Positions 36,354 to 44,024 of a DNA stretch of 64,000 nucleotides are shown here, in pieces (position 1 is the stretch's first letter; each line of letters begins with the position of its first letter). The position numbers and the translations under genes are program-made. The stretch is from Candidatus Nitrospira nitrosa (lineage in GTDB: Bacteria; Nitrospirota; Nitrospiria; Nitrospirales; Nitrospiraceae): positions 116,697 to 180,696 of the forward strand of contig NZ_CZQA01000013.1 in NCBI RefSeq assembly GCF_001458735.1. The letters are read 5' to 3'. Below the pieces are notes generated by a model that did not search any database, was not told the DNA's origin, and saw only the letters and a list, made by a program, of their open reading frames with translations.

Positions 36354-36524
36354 CGTACCGACCCCTGTCGCCTTTCCCCTTCACTCCGGCCATAATGACC
36401 GGACAGTACGATATTTCGAGATCGCAGAAACATTCACACCGTATCAATGGCATGGCAGAGTGACACGCCACGGGTGAACGTCCCAGCGAACGTGTACCGC
36501 CAATTGATAGGACCCTAACAAAGA

Positions 36525-36842
36525 CTACGATTGAGGAGGATGAAAGACTGCGATGGAGAAGATTGGAAGATGCCTGGGAGATTGACTCTCCAGACTAGAA
36601 CGAGAGTGGCTCGGAACACCCGGTTCCAGTATGACCGGAGGAATAGAGAAGTCTTCGGAGAGTGATTCCACGGGAGTATCCGACGTCAGGAGACCAAGCA
36701 AGGTGACGGGAACTCCCAGCATCTGTAATACCACGCCGATACAAACAAAGGCGATCAGAATGACTGCACCTGTTCCCACAGGCAAGAGACGAACCGTCCT
36801 TTCCTTAACCAGACTCCCGGTAGGGAATATACTCTGACTCAT
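36525..36842 (-). CDS. small single-TM protein, FHPP family copy 2
   Basis: 105 residues: one membrane span (AVILIAFVCIGVVLQMLGVP), then VTLLGLLTSDTPVESLSEDF, a variable proline/serine-rich part, and the C-terminal block LPIFSIAVFHPPQS. It is the closest relative of copy 3 at 42392 and more distant from copy 1 at 32464. The end of the gene (FHPPQ codons) is conserved at DNA level among the copies. Function unknown. Confidence 0.72.
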   Translation of the reverse strand: MSQSIFPTGSLVKERTVRLLPVGTGAVILIAFVCIGVVLQMLGVPVTLLGLLTSDTPVESLSEDFSIPPVILEPGVPSHSRSSLESQSPRHLPIFSIAVFHPPQS

Positions 36843-37482
36843 ACTTGATGGGCAACCTAATAGAAACAGTTCCCATTCCCACTAAATTGATCAACGAGAT
36901 GGCGATGGCCAGGATGCTAAACTGTCACGATCTCATTCGTCAATCAGTTACGTCTTGTGTGTTGGTACTGTCTCTTCAGGTTGCTTCCAGCTTATGAGCA
37001 TGACAGGTATTGGGAAAGCCCTAGACAATGCTCCTAGCATGGACCGAACAGGTACTACAGCTATCCTATTCGATAGCCATCGGAATAGGCCTTTGTCGGT
37101 CTCGATATCTGAATTGAGCTATCTTGTCCTGTAAACACCACTGAGCAGATGGAGCATAATCCATCGCTTCTCCCTAGAGATTTCTGATAGAAGGTAGTAT
37201 AAGGGATTTAAGTGACGTATGAATACCTCCAGACAGTTATGCGTCGTTATTCGCCATTAGCGGCTCCAGCCCAAGAGCGTAGAATGCACTGCTCCTCCAG
37301 CCATGTTATCGGTTCTCGTCCTCGAGACTTACTGGCCTTTGTCTACCGCCACGGATCGGATCCTCCAAAGAACCGCTGAAGTCTCAGCTCGATTCATATT
37401 GGTCAGCCCCCTCTTCTGACAAGAGCCGATGTAGGCTTTTAGCAGAAAGCTGTTGGTCTTTCTAACGCAAGGGAATCATTAC
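36843..37482. other. intergenic, no gene seen
   Basis: About 640 bp between the leftward FHPP copy 2 and the rightward lipoprotein gene. It should carry both divergent promoters. No open frame with a ribosome site, tRNA or strong hairpin was recognised. Confidence 0.4.
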
Positions 37483-37908
37483 ATGTTGATCCACGGCATG
37501 ATATGGGTGGCTCTGTTTGTGTCCACCCTCACCGGTTGTGTGACATCGTCTCCCAGAGATCGATTTCCACACATTCACGACATTCAGATTGACAGCCAGG
37601 ATTCGATTACTCCCGCTGAATTGTATGCCGCCGTCGGAGAAGAAATTCGGTGGCATAACGCACTCTCCGTCCCGATTCACCTGGGACTGCTCGGAATACA
37701 CCCGATAGCGGAAATCAGTTGCGACAAGGGATTCACGACATGGTTTGGTGCGATGAAGGATATGATCACCATTCCACCTGGCGACTATGTCAGCCTCTGT
37801 TTTCTCCGAGCTCGAACAATCCGGTACAATATCTGGACGAATCTCGCCGACCCGGTCCGTTCGATGAGCCCAACGGCGGTCATTCATCTCGATGAAACGG
37901 CCTCATGA
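37483..37908 (+). CDS. cupredoxin-like lipoprotein (hypothetical)
   Basis: 141 residues from ATG 37483 (AAGGGA eight bases upstream). The signal ends in the lipobox VSTLTGC. The mature part has a cupredoxin-like strand order: TPAELYAAVGEEIRWHNALS, VPIHLGLLGI, then FTTWFGAMKDMITIPPGDYV, SLCFLRARTIRYNIW. A complete type 1 copper site is not evident: the His and Cys are there but not in the classical C-x(n)-H-x(n)-M spacing. It precedes a second exported protein by 43 bp. Confidence 0.7.
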   Translation: MLIHGMIWVALFVSTLTGCVTSSPRDRFPHIHDIQIDSQDSITPAELYAAVGEEIRWHNALSVPIHLGLLGIHPIAEISCDKGFTTWFGAMKDMITIPPGDYVSLCFLRARTIRYNIWTNLADPVRSMSPTAVIHLDETAS

Positions 37909-37951
37909 GGATGATAGATATCGACAACAATGGATCCTGTGAAAGGGGACA

Positions 37952-38905
37952 ATGATGAAGAGAGCTACATGGCACGGTCTGATGGTCGCATGTGCCTGTG
38001 CGTTCAATCTCGCGGTTACGCCTGGCAGCGAAGCCTATGAAGAAATATTTTTGACTGAAGGCGGATCGCTTTCTGGAACGGTTCACCTCCACGGCAAAGT
38101 CCCGATGCCAAAGGGGTACAATCTCACAACCGTGCCGGACCCGGTCTATTGCGGCCGGATTTCTGATGGGAAAGGGTGGAGATTGCTACAGCCGTTTGAC
38201 GTCGGATCACAGGGAGAGTTCCGCAACGTCGTTGTGTATCTCGAGGGCATCGAGAAGGGCAAATCGTTCGGCGAGTACACACCGCCGAGAATCGAAGCCA
38301 TTGATTGCCGTTTTATGCCGTATATCACACTTGTTCGCGATCTTCACAACGTAATGGTGGTGAATATGGACCCTGCCTTACACGACATTCAAGCCTATGA
38401 GACATCGAACCTCGGACCTCGCGTCTTGTTCAATATTCCATTACCGATCAGCTCACGATATCCTCGTGAAGCCGGGTTGAGCGCGCATGTCCACAAGCAC
38501 TACGAAGGAGCCACCGTGATTCAATCGGTCAAGATGACCAAAGATCGGAAGATTTTCACCATGCAATGCGGGTTTCATCCGTATATGGAGAGCTGGGCGC
38601 TGGTCACCGACCATCCATATTACGCAGTCGCCGATAACGAAGGACAATTCCAGCTCACCGACATTCCCCCCGGCACCTATAAGTTGAAAGTCTGGCATCC
38701 ATATATTGGAGACAAGATTGAGCAGACCGTCACAATTCAGCCCAATACGCAGGCCAGCGTCGATCTGACCGTCGAGGCACCAACCGGCCGGCTCTATGCC
38801 AATCAAATGGTTGAAAACGCCTATGTCCGATACACGATTACGGAGGACGTGCAGAGTCAAATCGTACCGACATTGGAGAAGCAACGTCTCAACGAAGGAC
38901 CGTAA
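37952..38905 (+). CDS. exported carboxypeptidase-regulatory-like / cupredoxin-like protein
   Basis: 317 residues with a signal peptide (LMVACACAFNLAVTPGSEA). An N-terminal part (GGSLSGTVHLHGKVPMPKGY, PDPVYCGRISDGKGWR, FRNVVVYLEGIEKGK) is followed by HDIQAYETSNLG and MQCGFHPYMESWALVTDHPY, which resemble copper-binding histidine/cysteine/methionine clusters of plastocyanin-like repeats. The C-terminal FQLTDIPPGTYKLKVWHPYI is a carboxypeptidase-regulatory-like (Ig-type) strand set. AAGGGG precedes the start. It is probably a periplasmic redox- or metal-associated protein; specific role unknown. Confidence 0.75.
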   Translation: MMKRATWHGLMVACACAFNLAVTPGSEAYEEIFLTEGGSLSGTVHLHGKVPMPKGYNLTTVPDPVYCGRISDGKGWRLLQPFDVGSQGEFRNVVVYLEGIEKGKSFGEYTPPRIEAIDCRFMPYITLVRDLHNVMVVNMDPALHDIQAYETSNLGPRVLFNIPLPISSRYPREAGLSAHVHKHYEGATVIQSVKMTKDRKIFTMQCGFHPYMESWALVTDHPYYAVADNEGQFQLTDIPPGTYKLKVWHPYIGDKIEQTVTIQPNTQASVDLTVEAPTGRLYANQMVENAYVRYTITEDVQSQIVPTLEKQRLNEGP

Positions 38906-38938
38906 GATCGACCTGAGGGAACTGGGCTGCGGAGCACG

Positions 38939-39799
38939 TCAGCGTTGCTTCAAGTAGCGGAAGAATTCCGAGTCCGGACTCATCACCAGGGTTGAGCCGT
39001 CCTTAAACGCGGTCTTATAGGCCTCCATCGAACGTGTAAACTCGAAAAACTTTTGATCCTGTCGGTAGGCGTCGGCATAGATTCGGAAGGCTTTGGCGTC
39101 CCCGCCGCCACGAAGCTCTTCCGACTCTTTGTAGGCTTGGGCGAGGATAATTTCCCGGTCTTTTTCCGCTTCCGATCGAATCTTCTGCGCTTCTTCGGCG
39201 CCTTCCGCTCGATATTGTTTGGCCTGGCGCTCGCGTTCCGCTTGCATGCGCGCGAAAACGGCTTTCTCGTTCTGTTCCGGCAAATCGGCTCGCTTGATCC
39301 GTACATCCTGAATATCGATGCCGTACCCCGCAGCCTTTTCCTTGGCTCGTTCGGTGACCACTTTCATAATGTCCGCTCTCGTGCTCGAGACGATTTCGAG
39401 CAATTCGTGCCGACCTAATTCCACCCGGAGCTCGGAATAGATGATATCGTGCAGTCGTTGGAGCGCGCCTCGTTGGCTCTGGAAGTTCTGATACACCTTC
39501 AAGGGGTCGACAATGCGCCATTTCGCAAAATTATCCAGCAAGAGGGTCTTCTTGTCAGAGGTAATAACGTCCTGGGCGTTCGAGTCATAATCCAAGAGCC
39601 GTTTGTCGAAGTAGGTGACTTCTTGGACGAACGGAACTTTCAGGTAGAGCCCTGGTTCGGTGATGTTTCGAACGGGTTTCCCGAGCTGGACGACGATCGC
39701 GGTCTGGATGACGTCTACAACGAAGAGCGGAGAGGCCCCCAGCACAAATAACGCGATGATCACGGCAAGGAGTGTCAGTGCGAATCCCTGCTTGGTCAT
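38939..39799 (-). CDS. hflC: protease modulator HflC
   Basis: 286 residues: N-terminal membrane anchor (ALTLLAVIIALFVLGASPLF), then an SPFH/band-7 domain (TAIVVQLGKPVRNITEPGLY, RLLDYDSNAQDVITSDKKTL, WRIVDPLKVYQ) and a long charged helix (ERERQAKQYRAEGAEEAQKI). With HflK it forms the inner-membrane complex that encloses FtsH and modulates its proteolysis. Its ATG overlaps the hflK stop by 4 bp (ATGA), so the two are co-translated. Confidence 0.95.
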   Translation of the reverse strand: MTKQGFALTLLAVIIALFVLGASPLFVVDVIQTAIVVQLGKPVRNITEPGLYLKVPFVQEVTYFDKRLLDYDSNAQDVITSDKKTLLLDNFAKWRIVDPLKVYQNFQSQRGALQRLHDIIYSELRVELGRHELLEIVSSTRADIMKVVTERAKEKAAGYGIDIQDVRIKRADLPEQNEKAVFARMQAERERQAKQYRAEGAEEAQKIRSEAEKDREIILAQAYKESEELRGGGDAKAFRIYADAYRQDQKFFEFTRSMEAYKTAFKDGSTLVMSPDSEFFRYLKQR

Positions 39800-40929
39800 G
39801 ATCGTGAGCCTCTCGGTTTCAGCGTGGGCGATTCCGACCGCGACTCTTCACCCTCTGTCTGTGGGGTTGTCTTGGCTCCGGTCATGGACGTCGGTTTGGA
39901 GCGGCGATCCAACGGAAGATACGGGAGCAAGCGCTCTCCACCCTTCCCATCAATGATGATCTTCTCCATGCTCGGCAGGATCTCTTCCATCGTCTCGATG
40001 TAAATCCGCTTGCTGATCACATCTTTTGCCTGGTTGTACTCTTTCAGGGTGGCGAGGAACCGGTTTGTCTCTCCCTGGGCACGGTTGAGGCGGGCCTGCG
40101 CAAACCCCCTGGCTCGGTTCACCAGTTCAGCCGCTTCCCCCTTGGCTCTTGGAATGATGTCGTTACGATACCCCTGTGCTTGGTTGATGAGTTTTTCTCG
40201 ATCTTCCTTGGCGTTCGTCACATCCTTGAAGGCGGCGGCGACCGCTTCCGGCGGATCCACGTCTTGCAGCTGCACCGCAGCAATCTGCACACCGGATTGG
40301 TACTGATCCAAGATCGTTTGTAAGAGCGTCAGGGTGTCTTGCTGAATGACGGCTTTGCCCGTGGTTAAGGCTTCGTCGATCTTGCTCTTCCCCACCACTT
40401 CCCGCATGGAGGCTTCCGCAGCTTTGCCGATGGTCTCATGGATATCCGCCACGTTGAACAGAAACTCGCGGGATTCTTTGATCTTGTATTGCACGATAAA
40501 TTCGATTGCCAGGATGTTCATATCGCCGGTCAACATCAAGGCTTCTTGGGGCACCATTTGCTGGCGGCCCTGCTGGCTGGTGCGAAAGCCGACCTCGACC
40601 CGGTAGAGTTTTGCCACCTTGGGTTGGAGGACGGTCTCAGCGAAGGGGATTTTGAAGTGGGGACCCGGCTCGACCGTCCGAACCGGCACACCGAACCGCT
40701 TGACGACACCTTCTTCATCCGGCGCGACGATAAAGACCGCCTGCCAGATGAAGAAGATAAGCAAGGCGGTGATAACCACATTGAGCAGTCCTCCCGCTGG
40801 CAGGTGATTTTTCCACCCATCAAAGTCTCCAGCAGCGAACAGCTCCTTCATCTTCGACTTGGCTTGCTTGAGCACGTCCTCAATCGGGTCAGGCTTCTTG
40901 CCCCACGGATCTTTTGGGTCCCAGACCAT
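39796..40929 (-). CDS. hflK: FtsH protease modulator HflK
   Basis: 377 residues. The N-terminus MVWDPKDPWGKKPDPIEDVL is typical of HflK, followed by one membrane span (LLNVVITALLIFFIWQAVFI) and the SPFH domain (VAPDEEGVVKRFGVPVRTVE, GPHFKIPF, TGDMNILAIEFIVQYKI). A coiled-coil region (REKLINQAQGYRNDIIPRAK) precedes a polar C-terminus. First gene of the hflK-hflC pair. Confidence 0.95.
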   Translation of the reverse strand: MVWDPKDPWGKKPDPIEDVLKQAKSKMKELFAAGDFDGWKNHLPAGGLLNVVITALLIFFIWQAVFIVAPDEEGVVKRFGVPVRTVEPGPHFKIPFAETVLQPKVAKLYRVEVGFRTSQQGRQQMVPQEALMLTGDMNILAIEFIVQYKIKESREFLFNVADIHETIGKAAEASMREVVGKSKIDEALTTGKAVIQQDTLTLLQTILDQYQSGVQIAAVQLQDVDPPEAVAAAFKDVTNAKEDREKLINQAQGYRNDIIPRAKGEAAELVNRARGFAQARLNRAQGETNRFLATLKEYNQAKDVISKRIYIETMEEILPSMEKIIIDGKGGERLLPYLPLDRRSKPTSMTGAKTTPQTEGEESRSESPTLKPRGSRS

Positions 40930-41007
40930 GACATGTTCTCCAGCGAGAAAGTCTTCGACGATTTTGAATCAGACAATTATTCTTCTCGTCATTCCCAAAT
41001 AAACCTG

Positions 41008-41205
41008 TCACGATTCTTCACCTTGGTCCAGGAACTCATCGTAACAGCAACGGTGCCAAACAAGGCAGACGGCGCCTTGAGGAGTCCACCCCTTCCCGAC
41101 CTCCATAATGACACCTTCAGAATTAGGGTTCGCAGGAAGTCGGCACGCTGCACAAAGTGTCCCCGAAAGACTTTCTAATGGTTTCGCATGAATATTATCA
41201 CTCAT
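41008..41205 (-). CDS. hypothetical small Cys-rich (zinc-ribbon-like) protein
   Basis: 65 residues with GGAG six bases upstream. It has a CAAC motif (LCAACRLPAN) and, after 30 residues, CLVWHRCC, giving four cysteines and a histidine that could hold one zinc. Other parts (GVIMEVGKGWTPQGAV) look globular. No known family is recognised. It lies upstream of hflK on the same strand. Confidence 0.6.
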   Translation of the reverse strand: MSDNIHAKPLESLSGTLCAACRLPANPNSEGVIMEVGKGWTPQGAVCLVWHRCCYDEFLDQGEES

Positions 41206-41301
41206 TCTGCTCTCCGCTTAAGTCCATTGAGTGAGAACTCCGAGAATTTGCAACCCAGGTCTCTCCGGTCATAGACGATATCCAGTCTGCCTGTCACAGC
41301 T

Positions 41302-41814
41302 TCAGGTTCCTCTCTTGTTTGAGGGGGACGACTCCTGCTGAACAAGCGATTGACTGAGGTGATGCATGGACTCCTCATGATCCATTCCCAGCACAGACCC
41401 CTGTAATAGCGAACGAATGGGAACCAATATTGAGTTGCGATCGAGAAGTGCCGGGATTACTTGGTGTCTGAGAATAGAGATCACTTCCCGGATGAGTTGC
41501 ACTGCCAGGGCGTTATCCTTTTCTATCGCATTTGCCGCTCTGTGCAATAAGATGGATGCATGTTTAAGAGAGCTGCTAAGTGTTTCCATTGAGTCAGTCC
41601 GATTGTCCTTCCTGGTGCTGTTTGGAATAGGCATACCTTGCAGTTGAGGAGCGGTGTCCTCCTGCATAGCAAGAACGCCGACAGCCCCACCGGGGCCTGT
41701 GCAGGTCTCACTATCAGACACAGATCCTGTCTGCAGGAAGAACCATGAGCTTGCGACAAACAGCGTCCATACGAAAACACGCTTACTTCTAAACCTATCC
41801 GTGACAGAAATCAT
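41302..41814 (-). CDS. hypothetical exported helical protein
   Basis: 170 residues from ATG 41814, which has GGAGG seven bases upstream. A signal-like hydrophobic stretch (VFVWTLFVASSWFFLQTG) is followed by a low-complexity linker and a helical domain: METLSSSLKHASILLHRAAN, AIEKDNALAVQLIREVISIL, RHQVIPALLDRNSIL. No family recognised. It belongs to the series of small exported proteins in this part of the window. Confidence 0.65.
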   Translation of the reverse strand: MISVTDRFRSKRVFVWTLFVASSWFFLQTGSVSDSETCTGPGGAVGVLAMQEDTAPQLQGMPIPNSTRKDNRTDSMETLSSSLKHASILLHRAANAIEKDNALAVQLIREVISILRHQVIPALLDRNSILVPIRSLLQGSVLGMDHEESMHHLSQSLVQQESSPSNKRGT

Positions 41815-42391
41815 TTGTAAGCCTCCCATGGCAGAGATACTCAGTTCACTGCCTGATGTCCTGACACACAGAGCCGAGTGTTCTCACACCAAGCATCACG
41901 GGTGCATTGGTTCGGCGGAGTCGGCACCGTTATATATAGCCTGACTCGTCGGACTTAGAACCTTCACCCCGTTGGGGCCGACAACTGCGGGGCTAACTTC
42001 CTTCGATCATTTTGCAGCTTCTGGGCCGTCGTACAGTCGGGCGGCTGAGTGTGCCCAAAGAATTCTTCAATCTTAAAATCGAGTAATATCTCCGCTTTTC
42101 ACGTCTTGTCAGGCTCGATGACAGTGCGCTCGTTGACGACTGGCTCGTGCACTGCACACAGTCCCGAGACATTTAAAAATCCGCCCATCTACAGTAAACA
42201 GAACAACTCAAGTATAAACACTTATTACCTTCATCGTCCTCGTCACTCCTTACATCCGGGGAGGAACGCTTGACGTCACAGGCTCACATCGATCCTCGCA
42301 CCACACGAAGCGTGCTTAGTCCCGATGACCCACGTGGGAACGCCTCAGTGAGTTCCGTCTTTACGATCGATAGGCAATTCGAAAAAAAATG
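41815..42391. other. intergenic, no gene seen
   Basis: Nearly 580 bp containing no convincing open frame, RNA gene or repeat. An isolated GGGGAGGAA-like purine run near 42258 is not followed by a usable start codon on the plus strand. The promoter of the exported helical protein should lie at its left edge. Confidence 0.35.
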
Positions 42392-42685
42392 CTAGCCCTG
42401 AGGAGGGTGAAAGACCGATATTGAAAAGATTGGGATGTGGAACGACGGTTCAAACTCTGCATAGGAGGTAGAACGACTCGGTGCAACTGGTACCGGTATG
42501 AGGGGGAGAATGGAGAAGTCTTCAGAGAGTAATTCCACCGGGGTATCCGATGTGAGTAAACTAAGCAAGGTCACTGGTGCACCAAGCATTTGTGACAGAA
42601 CGCAGAGACAGACAAAACAAATCAGAGCGGTATAGATCAGTCCTTTGGGCAACAAATGACGTTCGCGTTTATCAACCCACATCAT
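42392..42685 (-). CDS. small single-TM protein, FHPP family copy 3
   Basis: 97 residues: a basic N-terminus (DKRERHLLPKG), one membrane span (IYTALICFVCLCVLSQMLGA), then PVTLLSLLTSDTPVELLSED, a proline-rich spacer and the C-terminal block IPIFSISVFHPPQG. The stretch LLTSDTPVE-x-LSEDFSI is shared with copy 2 almost unchanged. Function unknown. As with the other copies there is no strong Shine-Dalgarno. Confidence 0.72.
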   Translation of the reverse strand: MMWVDKRERHLLPKGLIYTALICFVCLCVLSQMLGAPVTLLSLLTSDTPVELLSEDFSILPLIPVPVAPSRSTSYAEFEPSFHIPIFSISVFHPPQG

Positions 42686-42839
42686 GACAAGACACTATAC
42701 TCCAGCATACACTCGTGGGCAAGCTGGTTTGGCTCAATATGAATCCAAACAATATCTCGAGAAACGAGCATCTGCGCCTGTACCCATGAGGGGAGCGGCA
42801 ATCACACGTCAGCGCCCCTGATATCAAGTACGAAACGAT

Positions 42840-43187
42840 TCATGTCCTTCGCTGATCCGACCAGGCAAAGGCCGCCCCAAAACAAGTGCCGGCTACGACA
42901 GCTTGGATGAAGGCATTGTCAGCAGGAACCGCGATAGCCCACCACACGATGGCTGCCAGCAACCCTGAGACTCCACCAAGGAGAATCTTGCCCCCCGCCA
43001 GCTTGAGCCAATCCGTGAGGGTTACCCAGGCGGCCATATACACCATGCCAGCCGCAAGCGAGGCCCAGAGATGCATGAGATCACGTTTAAAAAACCAAAC
43101 CTGGATTGCGCCGGCGAGACCGCCGAGAATGAGGCCTGTGATAGCCCGTTTGATGAAGATCGAATAGTGAAACTTTGAATCAGACAA
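42840..43187 (-). CDS. hypothetical four-TM membrane protein, TTG start
   Basis: The TTG at 43187 is chosen because GAGGGAGG ends five bases upstream; longer upstream frames are not protein-like. The 115-residue product has four likely membrane spans: AITGLILGGLAGAIQVWFF, LWASLAAGMVYMAAWVTL, ILLGGVSGLLAAIVWWAIAV and NAFIQAVVAGTCFGAAFAW. No family is recognised. It follows the SGNH-like gene by 69 bp on the same strand and could be in the same operon. Confidence 0.65.
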   Translation of the reverse strand: MSDSKFHYSIFIKRAITGLILGGLAGAIQVWFFKRDLMHLWASLAAGMVYMAAWVTLTDWLKLAGGKILLGGVSGLLAAIVWWAIAVPADNAFIQAVVAGTCFGAAFAWSDQRRT

Positions 43188-43256
43188 TTCACCCTCCCTC
43201 TGCAAGCAAGTCCGACCACACAACAGCCGCCTGTCGAGTGATGACAGCAGAAGCAA

Positions 43257-44009
43257 TCAATACAACCATACCTGTCCGCCGGATCGAAGCGTGACCCCAA
43301 ACTGCGGCCTCACCTGTTCAATACCAAAGAACGAACGACGCTCAGGACGCATCAGGTATAACCGAGCCGACTCCAGCATTGATCGAGCCCCTTGCGATTC
43401 CAGAACCCGTTCTCCCAAAATCTCCGGCCAGGCTGTGCGCCAGTATGACGGCCGCACATGGATGGGATCGAATCCATACCAAACAGGATCAAGTTGAAAA
43501 AACTTCGCTCCATAGACCGAGGACAACTTCATCAACCCTTCGTGTACACCTTCGGCTCGGTCGATGACTTGGCTGAGCGTAAGCCGACAAGACGGCACGA
43601 GCATCGAACGGAATGCAAGGAATTTGATCTGTGAGAGCCGGTAGACCGCGGCAAGCGGCAACCCCGTGAGAACGATATCCTGTGTCACCTGAGCCAGACG
43701 ACAAAGGACCTCTTCGACCCAGCCCAACGTTCGCTCGACGGAAAAGCCGTACAGAGTGTCATTGCCGACGTCTGTGACAAGTGCTCTCGTGGTCATCGGA
43801 GGACGCCGCTCCAACTCCGCCCAGAGACCAGACTTGAGAATGGCCGGCAGCGTGCGAAAAAGAAATTGGCTCGGTGCTCCATACGATCGTCCATGACCAA
43901 ACGCTGCAAGTATTTCGACCTTCGGCCCCCACACCGATCGAGCGGTCGAGACGATGGTTTGGAATCCCCGAGTGAGGTTACTGGCGCCGAGGGCCACGAT
44001 TCGTGCCAT
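43257..44009 (-). CDS. SGNH-hydrolase-like protein
   Basis: 250 residues. Near the N-terminus ALGASNLTRG resembles block I (G-x-S-x), TDVGNDTLYG resembles block III (G-x-N-D), and DPIHVRPSYW near residue 185 could give the D-x-x-H of block V, so the catalytic set of an SGNH/GDSL hydrolase may be complete. There is no signal peptide, so the site is cytoplasmic. The start follows GAGGGG, 15 bp after the stop of the ketopantoate-reductase-like gene, so the two form an operon. The substrate is unknown. Confidence 0.65.
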   Translation of the reverse strand: MARIVALGASNLTRGFQTIVSTARSVWGPKVEILAAFGHGRSYGAPSQFLFRTLPAILKSGLWAELERRPPMTTRALVTDVGNDTLYGFSVERTLGWVEEVLCRLAQVTQDIVLTGLPLAAVYRLSQIKFLAFRSMLVPSCRLTLSQVIDRAEGVHEGLMKLSSVYGAKFFQLDPVWYGFDPIHVRPSYWRTAWPEILGERVLESQGARSMLESARLYLMRPERRSFFGIEQVRPQFGVTLRSGGQVWLY

Positions 44010-44024
44010 CTCCCCTCATCCAGG

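Noticed and set aside
41815..42391. Riboswitch or structured RNA in the gene-poor gap
   Set aside because: No known riboswitch core or long stem could be identified by eye, and the flanking genes give no metabolic hint.
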